A stretch of 64,000 nucleotides of DNA from Melampsora larici-populina 98AG31 (Eukaryota > Basidiomycota > Pucciniomycetes > Pucciniales > Melampsoraceae): positions 453,232 to 517,231 of the forward strand of contig NW_006768829.1 in assembly GCF_000204055.1 (NCBI RefSeq). Direction: 5' to 3'. Positions 12,901 through 24,589 of this stretch are shown here, in pieces. How positions within the stretch are numbered: position 1 is the first letter of the stretch; every line of letters begins with the position of its first letter. A program made the position numbers and the translations under genes. The notes below the pieces were generated by a model. That model did no database searches and was not told the DNA's origin. It was given only the letters and a program-made list of their open reading frames with translations.

Positions 12901-14667
12901 GATTTCTCCACTTCGTGATGAAAACACATGCTGATCTTTTTGGTTTCTAGTCTTGCTTTAAAGATGTAAGTCATCTCCTCAAAATAATGCTGATATATGT
13001 GATCTAACGCAGTCTGTATACAGTAACATCAAAATTGGAGGAATAAATCATGCTGTCCCAGCTCTTGGTCGAATAACTCAAGGCCCAACGATGCTCGTGG
13101 GTGAGTAACTGTCTGAGTTGTGTTCATGATCTTTCCTTATCACTGATTTTTCATTTAAATCTTTTTCAGGTGTTGATTTGAGTCATCAAAACCTGGGTTC
13201 AGTCCTCAAACCATCTGTTGTAGGAATGGTGGGTACGATGGACCAACATTTATGTAGATACAGCGGTGTTGTAGGTGTTCAACCACTTTTGGAGCCGGCA
13301 AATGAAAAAGCCAGACCCAGATCTCAAGAGGTATGTTTTCTTTGTGAATCGATCAATACTCTGCCTCAAATTCCCTTTACCTTATTTTTTCATATATCAC
13401 ATTTTGACTGGGTGTTTTGTTTTGTTTCATATAGCCAATTGAGAAGTTTGAGGATATGATGTACCAGCTACTTGTAAGATGGAAACAAGTATTTCCAACT
13501 CCACAATTTCCAAGAAAGTTGATTATTTTCAGGGATGGCGTTTCTGAAGGGGAATTTGGACAAGTTTTAATAAGAGGTTAGTCTAACTATTTTGGTTTTT
13601 ATGACAATTTTTTAGAAGAGATCTTTTAAATTGACTTGAAACTTGGATGCTGTAGAATTTGTCGGGGCTAAAAGTACGTTAAAGAAAATGCTCATCACTA
13701 ATCTTGGTATTCTTTTGATGAGTTGCTTTTATTTTCACAAACAGCTGCTCTTAAAAGAATTGGTGACGTGAACAATGATTGTAAAGTAAGTCATCAAAAA
13801 ATGACCTTTAAATCATGAAAAATATCTGATTGGATATGAACATTCAGGTTACTTTTATAGTTTGCGCCAAGAGGTAAAACAAACTCAACTCCTACGATGA
13901 ATCCCAATTGATATGATTCTAATAATTTCAAACATGATTTTAAACAGTCATCGAATTCGATTCTTAGCCTCGCAAGCGGAGCAAGATAAATCCGGAAACG
14001 CTCCCGCAGGAATGGTAGTCGATCAAGAAATTGGAGATCCCCACCTTTTTGACTTTTTCTGTCAAAGTCAGGGTGGACTGAAGGGGACTTCTAGGCCTTG
14101 TAGATACTGTGTCTTGAAGGATGAAAATTGTTTTAGTCCTGATAATTTACAAGAATTAATTAACTCTGGTAAGCAAAATTTTATCTTCATTATCATCTTA
14201 TCCATTTGTTGTTGATTGATCTGTTTCTTTTCATTTTTCATTTGTTTAGTTTGTTCCTCATATCAACCAGCAACTCGATCCGTTGGAATTGCAGCACCAG
14301 CATATGTAAGTTACATAATCATCTACTTCTAACAATTCAAATGTGGATCCTCGTTACAAACTTCAATTTTACTTGGAAACTTGATTAATTTTGAAATAGT
14401 ATGCGGACATTTGTAAGTTTGAAATCATTCTCTCAGTCTTGAAAAGTTTGATTATCTTTTAACCATTTGTGTTGTTTTTTTACAGTGGCCGATAGAGGTC
14501 GAATGTGGTTAAATGTTGATGACGACCTTGCAAGTTCAGTAACTGGCAATAGTTTGAATGAACAAACCGAGGAACATCGGCTTGCAGATCTTGAAGGCTA
14601 TAATAACAAGGTTGACAACATGATGAAAAAGATAGATAAAGTCAATCACACGATGTGGTGGACTTGA
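9906..14667 (+). CDS. AGO: Argonaute protein with altered slicer histidine
   Basis: Small-RNA-guided silencing effector. Twenty-eight exons join to 895 residues: 9906-9952, 10043-10133, 10211-10384, 10457-10504, 10579-10840, 10937-11205, 11270-11332, 11407-11487, 11563-11595, 11683-11750, 11827-11895, 11958-12044, 12140-12226, 12307-12395, 12488-12675, 12738-12787, 12853-12882, 12951-12965, 13024-13100, 13170-13330, 13435-13576, 13656-13673, 13745-13785, 13848-13873, 13948-14168, 14250-14305, 14400-14412, 14486-14667. N domain (about 25-160), linker with GGYMANLRVG and LLLSVDSTCAAFIEPG, PAZ including YPMELCEVLP, MID with TTQCMVSKH and LALKINIKIGG, PIWI with GVDLSH, IIFRDGVSEG and GTSRP. Asp612, Glu663 and Asp697 match the slicer D-E-D; the expected His-Tyr-His is Cys790-Arg791-Tyr792-Cys793. 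All joins are GT-AG. The start is the first in-frame Met; a second lies eight codons on. Confidence 0.93.
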
Positions 14668-17204
14668 TCATTCTTTCAACTCCATCTCTTGTGATTTGTT
14701 GGTTTGATTATTGGATTCCTGACTCGTGCTTTTTCAAAGTTTCTTTTCTTTTGTTTCTCTTTCATCTCTCAATATACGGCTTAAAACATTTTTCTTTGTT
14801 TGCCTTTCAAAGACAGAAGTAAATTCATTTAAAGTAAGAGGTCCTTCAAGTCAAGTAGTCTTGCTTTAAATGATCAATTTCTATTTTTAAATCTCTGATG
14901 AAGAAAAAACTCATTTGGTCTTACCATTAGTCACTTGTATTTTTACCTCAAACCAATGATCTCTGATTAAAATATCTCAACACGTCTTTTTTCAATTCTT
15001 TCAATATTTGTGAGGTGGAAAAACGTCAACAAAATATCTTTCAATCTCTCATAAAGAAGAACTCATTTGACCTTGGTCATTTGTACCTTCCAACTCAAAT
15101 CAATGATCTCACATTCAAATCTCTGAACATGTTGTTTTCTCATTTCATTTTATTTATGGCTTTGTCAATGTGATTCAGTTTTGTAAGATCAAAAAATATA
15201 CACGAAATGAAAGAAAGAGCTATGAATGACTTCCAATTGAAACAGTGAGATAACAGAGTACATGTAGATCAATTAGTATCAGAAAAAAGCCCAATGATTA
15301 AGATATTTTCATTTTGTTTTTCTGATTTCAAAACAACCATTACCCAATGAAAACTCAAAATTTACAAGGGAGGGAGGGATTCTATTGACCTGTCAGTCAT
15401 CATGGGTAAAATTTTGCTTATTGAGTGTTTTATCAATCCGCTCAGCATCCCCACATTGGAAGACAAAAAGAATCACAGCTAACTGATGATTTGCGTCTCA
15501 AATTTCAACTGGTCACCGGTGTAATCCGACAGGGAAATTCATCTCAAGTGACATGTTTTCAATGTTATATTTAACTCACTGTTGCTTGTTCATCTGCATT
15601 CACGATTACAAAGAGGGACATTCAAATTGAGTGTTCTACTTGTGGTATGATGCTCAGGGACTGTATCATCAAATGTTTTACCAAGACAGTCAAAATTTCC
15701 CAATTGGAAGACACAAAGATCATACACATTTCAAGTTTTACATGATTGGACAGTGGTACAATCCAACAAGCAATCATGTCAATTTGAGGTATTTTTTACA
15801 AAATGTCACTTTGCCCCTAGTAAAATATATGATGGGAAGCATTTCTTCAGACCCTTTGCTCATCACAAGATCCTTATCCAGTGTTGCATCAAACTGCTCA
15901 AGAGCGCGGCATTAAAGAATACAGTCACTTGCAGTCAATGATCTTGCAGCAAGCTTTGATTCAAATGAGGAATTGCCTTCAGTGAAATTTGATAAGCAAC
16001 AACTTTACAGTGACTTCAATCAGGTATCCATATTGAGCAGCCAAAACTCAAGTTTGATTGCCAAGTGTTTCTACAGAGGCTTCAAGTGAATCAGCACCAA
16101 TGGTATTTCCTTGTCTGATATTTTTCTCCATAAATCCTATTTCTCTTTCACGCTTTCTCTGGTCAATTCCTTTCCATCTCTCCTCAGGAAAGACAACACC
16201 TAACTTCATCTCATCTTTTGTTGTTCATAGCTTTCAAGTTTTGTTTTAAATTTTTGGTTTCCAAGAATTTTTGTTGATTTGATGTACTTTCAGATCTGCT
16301 TTGACTTTTCCAAAAAGTTGTCAAATCTTATAATTGAGAGCAAGTTCTGAGAGTTGTGGTGACCGGATGTGCAACCTTCTTCAATTGTGTATGTCATTCC
16401 CATGAAGCTCAAAAAGTTGATGTTTGCTGCTACATGATTTGTACACTCATTTTTTTAAAGCTCAGCGTTGATAGAATATTGCACTAAACAAGACCCACTC
16501 TATAGAAAAAAATGTCGTTGTGGACCAACCTTTTCTTCTCTTTTTTGCTCTCTGGTTGTATCAAGCTCATCTCAATTGTATTCACTGAAAGGTCATCAAC
16601 TTAGAGTTCCTCTCAAATTGATCAACCATCACTTAGATGTAAGAAACCAAATTCAAATAATGGAATTGAAAAGAATCATTTCTGTATACCAACTGATCTT
16701 TAATAAACAACCCACTCTGATAATCAGACCTAAACAGACTTTAAGTATGTACTACTAAAATCAAAGCCAGGTATATCAAGATTCTGTTACATATTTGTAC
16801 GTTTGATCTCACCTTTTCTTGCCAGGATATGTGCGTTCTGCCACAGCAATTCACAATAAATGAATGAGACAAAGGAAAGACTGAACTAATCATATATATG
16901 TATACTATAACATGACCTAGTGAGTGACTTGAAATGGTAGTAAAGACTGTGTATTCAAACGAGTGTGGCGTTTTCGTTTCCTCACCAAACTTGAAGGAAA
17001 CATTAAATGAGTGATTGAAAAATCGATTTCGAAACCTGTGGCGAGGTCCCAGATTTATGGTGATCTTGTGTTCCTCGCTCTAAATTTGAAATAGTATGTG
17101 CATCGTCAAAAGATTTGTCTTAGAAATCTCCCCGAGGGAAATGTGCGGTGTCCAGGATGGCAAAAATGGGCGGATGAAGTTTTCTCAATCACAACTCACC
17201 TTGC
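14668..17204. other. Gene-poor region with a diverged internal duplication
   Basis: No gene supported. Around 15446-15545 and 15699-15790 two stretches resemble one another ('ttggaagaca-aaaga', '-atttcaa', 'ggt-caatcc/gtaatccgac', 'caatcatgtcaatttga'), suggesting an old tandem duplication. Many short AT-rich open frames lack domains. Confidence 0.4.
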
Positions 17205-17513
17205 TTATTCGAAGGGCTCCCCTGTCATGGGATCCATATTCTTTTCGCCCCCTGCTTGCCTGTACGCAACCCCCGCCATAAACGCTTGTTTTCTTTGAGC
17301 CGACATCAGTTGACCCAATTCTTCCACTTCGTCAGGGTCGTAGCCTGGTGTACCTTTCATGCTGGCGGCTGCATCTTTCTTGTCGGCGTACTCTTCAGCT
17401 TTTTGAGTGGATGCTACGACCACCTTCTTGAGTTCGTCTATGTTGCATCTACCAGGGACTATAGTGCCCATAAAGCACACTAAAAGCACAAGAAGCGATG
17501 AGATGTACTTCAT
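17205..17513 (-). CDS. Small secreted protein, 102 residues
   Basis: Single-exon frame starting with a clear signal peptide (Lys2, hydrophobic core residues 5-18, probable cleavage after Gly-Arg-Cys near 23). The mature part is about 79 residues, charged and helical-looking, Lys/Glu/Ala-rich, with no cysteine. I recognise no domain. Its size, leader and a Gly-Gly-Glu motif near the C-terminus resemble the small secreted proteins at 30048-30350 and 27436-27720, so it may be a distant relative, but the mature parts align poorly. Possibly a secreted effector of a plant parasite; that is inference from size and secretion only. Stop codon at 17205-17207. Confidence 0.65.
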   Translation of the reverse strand: MKYISSLLVLLVCFMGTIVPGRCNIDELKKVVVASTQKAEEYADKKDAAASMKGTPGYDPDEVEELGQLMSAQRKQAFMAGVAYRQAGGEKNMDPMTGEPFE

Positions 17514-19330
17514 GTTCAGGAAAATTGTAGTCTAAATCTTGACTTGAGAATTGTTTAATGGAGAGTAGATAGGTCTGGAGTGATGAAGGAACTTGTAGCT
17601 TCAACCTGTCAAGCGCACACATAATATAGGCATTTCATTAGTGCTTCTTTGGTTGAAAAAGTGTTATGCTGGAGCAGTTTCAGCATTCTTTCGTGCATCA
17701 AGCTACGGACTTACCCAACCCCAAACATCAGTTGAAATGTTGTCGTAGTCTATGCCCTAAACCTAACAAAGTCCCTTGACTCTTGCGCGAGCCTAGGGAA
17801 AAAATCTTGACCGTTCATCTTCCATTTTCATACCTATCTGCTAACATACGACGAGTGTCGCGTATTATTTTTCTTCCTTCATTGAAACTTATACTCAACA
17901 AAGTCCCACGCTCGCGGACCAATGACAAACTGGCACGCTTTGGTCTGTTGAGGGGAAAACAATTCTGACACAAACGTGTAGAAAGCTTGAAATTAGTATG
18001 GCAGAACCAGTCACCGGAGAGCCACAGCCTCGTGCGGGCTGTCGTATAGCTTCGGGTACCCATCATCCGAAAAGCTAATGCTTCATCAAGTACCAAACGT
18101 CACAAGGCAGCAAAATAAATATGAGCTGATGATACACTTGAAATTGTCGCTCTCGGGGAGATAGCGCAGGCTCGCTAGATAGTGCTAGCTCGTTTGTCCC
18201 AGGCGGGGACCACCTTCAGTTGAGGCTTATCAAGAGGTATCACTTCCCTGGACATCATGATTCAAAGCTAGGTAAATTCAAAGAATAGTCGGGGAATTGT
18301 TTCCGGGATAACTGCAGTCCAGTGGCAATACTTGCAACCGACATATCGCTGGTGATGAGATGGTCTGAGCCAAGATATCACAGTTGAAGATTACCTTACA
18401 ATCGCGTCTCAGTGAGATAAGAGATGTATGCCTTCCTGTGTCTGAAACCCCCAAAAGATAAGCTACAACCAAAAAATGGGTAATATGTAAGATTTAGAAG
18501 GCCGAGGTGCTTTGCGCTAGGGAGGTCATCCAAACATGAAATCAGAAACCCTTGACTGCATGTTGCAGGACCTACTGCCATCGGAAATCGAGGATTTGTC
18601 TCTCGGAAGATTGGATGGTTTTAGTACGGACGGTGGCACACAAGCGGAAGCACTGCTCCATCAATTCATGCTCGCATGTGCAACATAGGAAGCTCAAGGA
18701 TTTGGTGGCAAATTTGGCGTCCTCGAAGTTGACATCTCGAGAATCACTAAAATAGACTTTATTTTCATCCATGAACTTTCTCTGCATCATCACCACTCTT
18801 GGCCTTACAGATGGCTTTACCATTTATATACATGAATTACTACAATCGAGAACCAAAGATCGCTGGTTCACATTCCAATGTAGCCAACCGGCTGGTTCAT
18901 CCCAAATGTGACATAAAATCTTCAGGATATGCTTATCTCAAGTATGATCATGTCTGAGTTATTTGATATCAAGAAGTCGTTGGATTCAAATCGGCGAGAC
19001 TCTTGAAATTCAAACACTGGATCATATCATTTTTCAACCCTTTGGGTTTCTCGGCAAAAGATAGTAAAACTTGAAATTATATCATTAAATGTGTCCTTAA
19101 TTCAGATTTCTTTCGAGCATAAAAGGTCTAGAAATCTTCAGTGCCTATCTTTTATTTGATTCATTCTCTAGGATACATATCTCATAACTGTTCCCGACTA
19201 GAGTATTTGTATCGCCTTATCTAACTATAATGTCTACAAGTGACATCCAAGGTTTCCTACAATAACGTGAATTGTCATTGTGGATTACAATCAGGTGAGA
19301 TCGTATTGGTTTTGAATTGCAAGGAGAGAA
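17514..19330. other. Gene-poor region with repeat-like motifs
   Basis: No gene supported. 'cctaaacctaacaaagtccc' at 17757 and 'actcaacaaagtccc' at 17891 belong to the dispersed motif family noted elsewhere. GC content is locally higher (17.9-18.3 kb) than in the flanking genes, as in transposon debris. Confidence 0.4.
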
Positions 19331-20946
19331 TCAATTTTCTTTGTTGGAATTCTTCTGTCTGCGATATAACCTATGTTCGGTTGCAGGTAGATGGTCATGG
19401 AACTGATTTTGGGATTCCGAGGTTGGTGGTTCTGTCGTGGATTCCGAAACGTTGAGATTTACTGGTTGGACATTTTGATCAGGTGTCAATGAGCTATCGG
19501 GTTCAGGATTACCAGGAAGAGTAAGCGTTGTCATGTTTGATGGTTTACTGACACCTTCAACTTCACTTCCTGTCATACTTTCTCCCTCAATCAATCCACA
19601 CATCTTTCTACCATTGACGGTAGTCGAGTTACCGTTCTCGCACTCGATTCCTTCACGCTGAGTTCCATTCTGGTTTTGATAACCTAACATGGATTGTGAT
19701 TCTGGAGTGACAAGAAGATAATAGCCTTCAACTCCTATGATAGCTTTTGTCATAAGTGCTCCCGTTCCGGCTGGAACAGCGGGGGAGACAATCCGACATG
19801 GTCCAGATGAGTCTTGAAGATCTCTTTTACAAATATGAAGTTGATTTGGATGAATTTGATGACTTAGAAGTCGAGACCTGACCGCTTCAGGAAGTCATAC
19901 ATCAGCCAAGCGCTCTTTGAGACGTGATCAAGAAATCAAGCTTACTTGGAAGTTGTAGTCGAAGCTCAACCTCGCCTTTTTCAACCTTTGTTTGAAGAAC
20001 GTGAACGTATGTACCTAGAAAACAGTTATTGCGTTGGATGTCAAGGCTTTGCCTAAAGAAATTCTATCAGATTAAGCTTCAAATTATCTTACCGACTGCT
20101 TGATAGCCAACTGGTAGAAATCCATCAGAGATCACAGCAAGACTTGCAGAAATAGAAAGTGCTTCTTGACTTCTGACCATAACTCGGGTTCCATCTGACC
20201 AAGTTCCGATTTGTAGAGGGTAGATAGTGTTTTGAGAAACAGAAGCAGGTGAACCAATCACTTCGAATACACCATCATTAATAGGTAAAAAAGTATTGTA
20301 TGCTCCATTGGTACATCTCCCTACAACAAGATACTCTCCTGCAGGATTACTTATACCGAGAGATCCTATCTGATTCTTAGTTCGATGGAATGTTGCTCGT
20401 TCAAAATCGACTACCCAACCTTGTCTTTCTTTGTGATATTTTGCTAGAAATACATTATCCTCTGTAATATCACTAATCCCATTAAGTTGAATCCGAGCAG
20501 CAATATCCATAATAAGGTCATCTGGATCTTCCACTTCAAAATTTAGTGTGTAAGAATAGTTTGACAATTTTGACCACGTTCCACTCAGAGCTGAAGTTGA
20601 GGGATCGATCGCTGTGACGAACAAGGGGGTGGCCAAGGGGGAGTTGTTGATAGAGATAGTCATATTGTGCTCAGAAGTTGAAAAGCTATCGATCGTCAAG
20701 CCATCGGGGTACTGCAGTTTCGTACGCGACACCTGTTCACATAGAGGAAACAGGTTTGTTAGTGTCAGTATCAAGTCGGAAATCGATTCGATACTTGGGA
20801 CCATTCAAACTCACTCCTCCCAATATTTTCACCTGAGATTGAAAGCCAACAGATTGTCGTTCATTCACTCCGCCCACGTTCAGGTCTGCTGTGCACCTGG
20901 GGATGATCCGGAAGAGTGTGTTGATGAAAAGAATGAGGTGCATCAT
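19331..20946 (-). CDS. Predicted secreted or cell-surface protein, 443 residues, unknown
   Basis: Four exons (20815-20946, 20093-20732, 19946-20014, 19821 down to 19331) join in frame. The N-terminus is hydrophobic (about residues 2-19, ending Arg-Cys-Thr-Ala) and looks like a signal peptide. The central part (about 45-260) is beta-rich with SLGISNPAGEYLVVG and IYPLQIGTWSDGTRV and several N-x-S/T sites. The C-terminal 110 residues are Ser/Thr/Pro/Asn-rich, as in wall-linked or O-glycosylated regions. No GPI or membrane anchor is obvious. I do not recognise the family. Exon 3 ends at a phase-1 GTAAGC donor and resumes at AG-ATCTTC, which keeps the frame. The gene lies alone in a gene-poor stretch. 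Confidence 0.65.
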
Positions 20947-21906
20947 GGGGAGGTAAAGAGAGTAATATTGACAAATGAGTGAAAAAGTAGTGTCAGTACC
21001 ACTACCTGATTAGAACAGTGTGTGATAGAGATCCTTTCAAGGTATAAAGGGTCGTATGTGGTATAGGATGAAATGCGATACGTGAAACAATGATTAAGAG
21101 AATTCCCTCATCATGCCGAACGCTAAGGATAGGAAATGTACCATCTCATATCATATCTTCCATCTGCCAAGAAGTATGATTAATCCAGTCAGTAAGTTCT
21201 GAAACGCCCAGGATTAGTGTTTCGACCCCATACCGATGATACAGCGGCTACTTAGCAGGGTGCAAAGCCCGATCTTCCGCTTGGGGATCACCTTCATACA
21301 CGTATAGACGGCCATTTGAGCGCGACCGGTCAGGGAGAGACAAGCCGAGTCTGAGCATCACCTGTTGCTTGGAGGCAGTAAGCTTCACGAAAAGTCTGCA
21401 AGGCGTTGCTATGGTCATCCTGAACTGCTTCTACAACTCGCACGGGAAAGCAGGCCTTCCGGCTAGAGCCGTGGTCATCTGGATTCAGGAATCTGACCAG
21501 CGAATTTTACTTTCAAACCTGAACCAAACCTATCTTGACGATGATGAATGTCACCCTAAGTAGTTGAAGTACAAAACGTCAGGTATCTTATCATCACTGA
21601 CACCAACCAACATTGTGAGATTGGAAGTTCGGTCGCACAAGAGACTAACACAACCATCATTACATTTATCTCGGCGAAAAGCGTGATTTTGATGGTATAA
21701 GAACAATTAGTGAAAAGATTTAATTTAGCGCGATGCTTAGACAAAATCGCGTTCAATGTAGATAAGTGAAGACTGCTCTGTCATAGACTCGTTGAAGCTT
21801 TGGGTTTCAATGAACGCTGGATGTCATATTCGTGTAGTGAAAACCCTTCGATGAATTTAGAGAATTATTATCACGCCATCATCTTGTAGAAGGATCATGG
21901 TCTAGA
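20947..21906. other. Intergenic, no gene seen
   Basis: About 960 bp upstream of the secreted-protein gene and downstream of the next minus-strand gene. Only short overlapping frames; no repeat or RNA gene recognised. Confidence 0.4.
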
Positions 21907-22698
21907 TTACATCCCGCCGTATGGAACCCGCTTGATTTTGCCGTTGATAGACTGAGAATTGAGTCAGGCCAGTCGTTGAGATCGAAATGATGAGGTATGA
22001 ACATACGATTTTTCAAAGGAAACAAGTTCAGTGGATTCATAGTTTGAGAGCGCAAAGTGAATGAGATTTGAGACCTACATGAGCATTCCATGCCATCTGA
22101 CGGAATTCAATCACTGGAATCACCTCTGGTAAAGAAATTTTACCATCCACCTGACCGTCGATTCCTTCAGTCATATAAAGTGAATTTAACCAAGTTTTAA
22201 CTTCTACTCCTACTCGATTAAGTAATCCTTCCCGCATATCAGCTTCCGAGACTCCTTCATCAGGTGCTATGACCATGGAGATTCGCATCAGACCTATATC
22301 TTTTGAGTTAGAAATCCGATCTCCTTCTTCCATACTAGAATCGGATGATGATTGAACGTATGGAACTTTATTCTCAAAGAACTCTGAACCAGCAAATTGA
22401 GTGATGATAGGTACGAAAACGATTTGTAATTTTGATAAATCTAGTATTTTGGTAAATCAAGGTCGTTGTTCGTAAAATCATTCAATATCAACATTCAAGA
22501 TCCTTCTCAAAACGAAACTAAGAAGAACTGATGGAAATCAATTGAAAAGAAACTTGAAATGAATCAAAACGGAGGATTCTACTTGCCTGCTTTTCCGTCG
22601 CTACAGACCTTGAATGCCATTGAGATCCTTCGTGCTAAATCAGATCTATGAAGATTGGTGAGATTGGGTAGTGAGCACCATACTTCAACCACTGACAT
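21907..22698 (-). CDS. Unknown 172-residue protein with a GC-AG intron
   Basis: Three exons (22587-22698, 22079-22440, 21907-21951) join exactly in frame. The first intron would use the rare GC donor (GCAAGT); the other uses GTAGGT. The protein is soluble-looking, with hydrophobic stretches LQIVFVPIITQFAG and ISLPEVIPVIEFRQMAW, an acidic Ser-rich loop, and a basic tail ending INGKIKRVPYGGM. I do not recognise the family. Codon-by-codon continuity over 360 nt and clean splice sites argue for a real gene; a further 5' exon around 22800-22925 is possible but not shown. Confidence 0.5.
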
Positions 22699-23279
22699 GG
22701 CTGGTTCGAATCGGAATGATAAAAAATATATCGTGTATCAAGATGAAAGAATCGATATCTCAAAACAAGTTGGTTCAATCAAAGCCTCGATCATAAGAAA
22801 GAAGAATATGTAAATGTTTGAACTTTGTACAAACAAAGCCTGACCCAAATCCCCCGTCGAACTGCTCGAGTTGTACGGAAGAACTTCGCCAAGCTTTTTT
22901 GAATTTGACAATCCAACTTTTTTCAATTACAAGTTAAAAATTAATCAGATCTTCCAAAGCGGAATGACTCGCCACAAGATGATAATCAGGAAGCATTGAA
23001 AACTAGAGAGGAAATGACAAGACCCACCGAAAATGTAAGATATCAGGTATGTGAATCTAGATGAAATTGAGCTGGATATGAGTGGTTAGTCAGAAGGTCC
23101 TTAAGATGATAGCCAGTGATCGAACATTCACTTCAATAACAAAAATCGAGAGAACAAAACATATGAAGATTGGGGAATAACAATTTCTTCCAATATTAAG
23201 ACATACTACGATGGGACTTATGTACGATAAAACTTGTAATCAACCTCACTGAAAATGAAGAATCGGATCTTGAGATCAA
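22699..23279. other. Intergenic, possible extra 5' exon
   Basis: No complete gene. A minus-strand frame at 22738-22926 (with SSSSTGDLGQALFVQ) could be an upstream exon of the 172-residue gene or a chance frame. Confidence 0.3.
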
Positions 23280-23780
23280 CTTGAAAGACTAATTAAACCG
23301 TTTTGAAATACTTTCTTCATTATCATCATCTCTTCCACTAGTTTTACCACGTTCGAGTAATCAATTTAACAAAGTTTGTTCAGGACAAGTCAAAAACAAC
23401 ACAAAAGATGATTCACAAACCTAAATCGATCGATCAATCAATCAAGGTCGATCAACTTGTGAGATTCGATAACAAGAAAAAAGGGGATCGAATCAAATCG
23501 TATCAATCACTCACATCTTCATCAAATTTGATGGCCTGATCCATTTTCCTAGGAAACCTATCAACTAAAAACCGAGCATTTCCATTCTTAAAAGCCTCAC
23601 CAATCAAATTCTCAAGTAATTTGATCATTTGATCATCGCTTCCATAGGTACGATTTGACCTCCAGTAATATATTCTTTAATCAGCTTTCCATAATCAGAT
23701 CCTTCTCTTTGTTGTTATGCTCTTAATAAATCACCTGTGAGCTTAATTTGAATCCCAAAACGGCCTTCCTATCAATCAAA
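23280..23780 (-). pseudogene. UMP/CMP kinase (Ura6-like) pseudogene fragment
   Basis: Minus-strand text shows the nucleoside-monophosphate kinase core: GDLLRA, QQREGSDYGKLI, GGQIVPMEA, then NGNARFLVDRFPRKMDQAIKF, and in a second piece FLTCPEQTLLN, LLERGKTSGR and NEESISKRF. These blocks occur in the order seen in UMP/CMP kinase, an enzyme that phosphorylates UMP and CMP. The gene is broken: TAA at 23715-23717 where Glu is expected, a frameshift after the PMEA block, and TGA at 23361-23363 where Arg is expected (CGA to TGA). The P-loop exon (GxPGSGKGT) was not found. A relic copy; a working gene presumably exists elsewhere. Confidence 0.8.
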
Positions 23781-24589
23781 AAAACTCATTAATGACCTTT
23801 GTGTTGATCGTGATATTAATTTTGAAAGAAGAAGAAGTGGAACCTTTTCTTTAAATGGATACCGGAGACAGTCTGCTTTGCAAAGGAACATCCGCATAAG
23901 AACGAAACAATGATGTCAGTCAGATTTTGCTCAAAATCTTCAATAAAATCGCTAAAGTGTTGATAACTGTACCTGTAGATGATGAAGTCCTGCTGAACCA
24001 ATGGCCTGGAGTGTTCAAGGTGCCGGAAAGAGATATTGGAAGTCCAGGAAGGGTCCCGATGGAACCTGGTTGGATGATGGGGTGGGGTGTAGGCTCGAGC
24101 CCTGGAGCCACGCACGTGAGGTGAATACAAGACAAATGCTGCAGCGTGAGAAGCCTTGTCAAATGTCCATTGAAGCAGTATTGGACAACCGTGAGGAAGT
24201 GGCATGGTAGCTTTAGAGAGATTTGAGCGTCGGAGAAACTACATTTTGGGTCAAAAACTAATCTTAACTGGGGTTTTGGGCTTTTGAGTTTTTGCCAAAA
24301 ATACAGGCTTTTGCCCAAAATCTGCCAATGATTCTTGGAACGGCTGTAGATATGTATCATTAATCGCAAATCGCTTGAATGTTAAGTTGATGGAAAAACT
24401 TTCAGCTCTTAAATACATAGGTTGACAATGACACCGATTCACGTTAACCGTTTTATGACAAATCCTGGGGTTCCTATCGTATCAAAAATCCAAGATCAAT
24501 CAATGTTTTCGACATTTAACCACGCATGGAAAACCATTAGCTTCCAATTGTAGAGCGATACCGATACAGAGAGATCAGGCTTTTTCAAA
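23781..24589. other. Intergenic, no gene seen
   Basis: Overlapping frames on both strands around 23920-24240 are GC-richer but match no known domain; likely repeat debris at the edge of the segmental duplication. Confidence 0.35.

Noticed and set aside
23816..24369. Two overlapping minus-strand frames of 129 and 149 codons
   Set aside because: No domain, no splice support, and they read over the edge of the segmental duplication.
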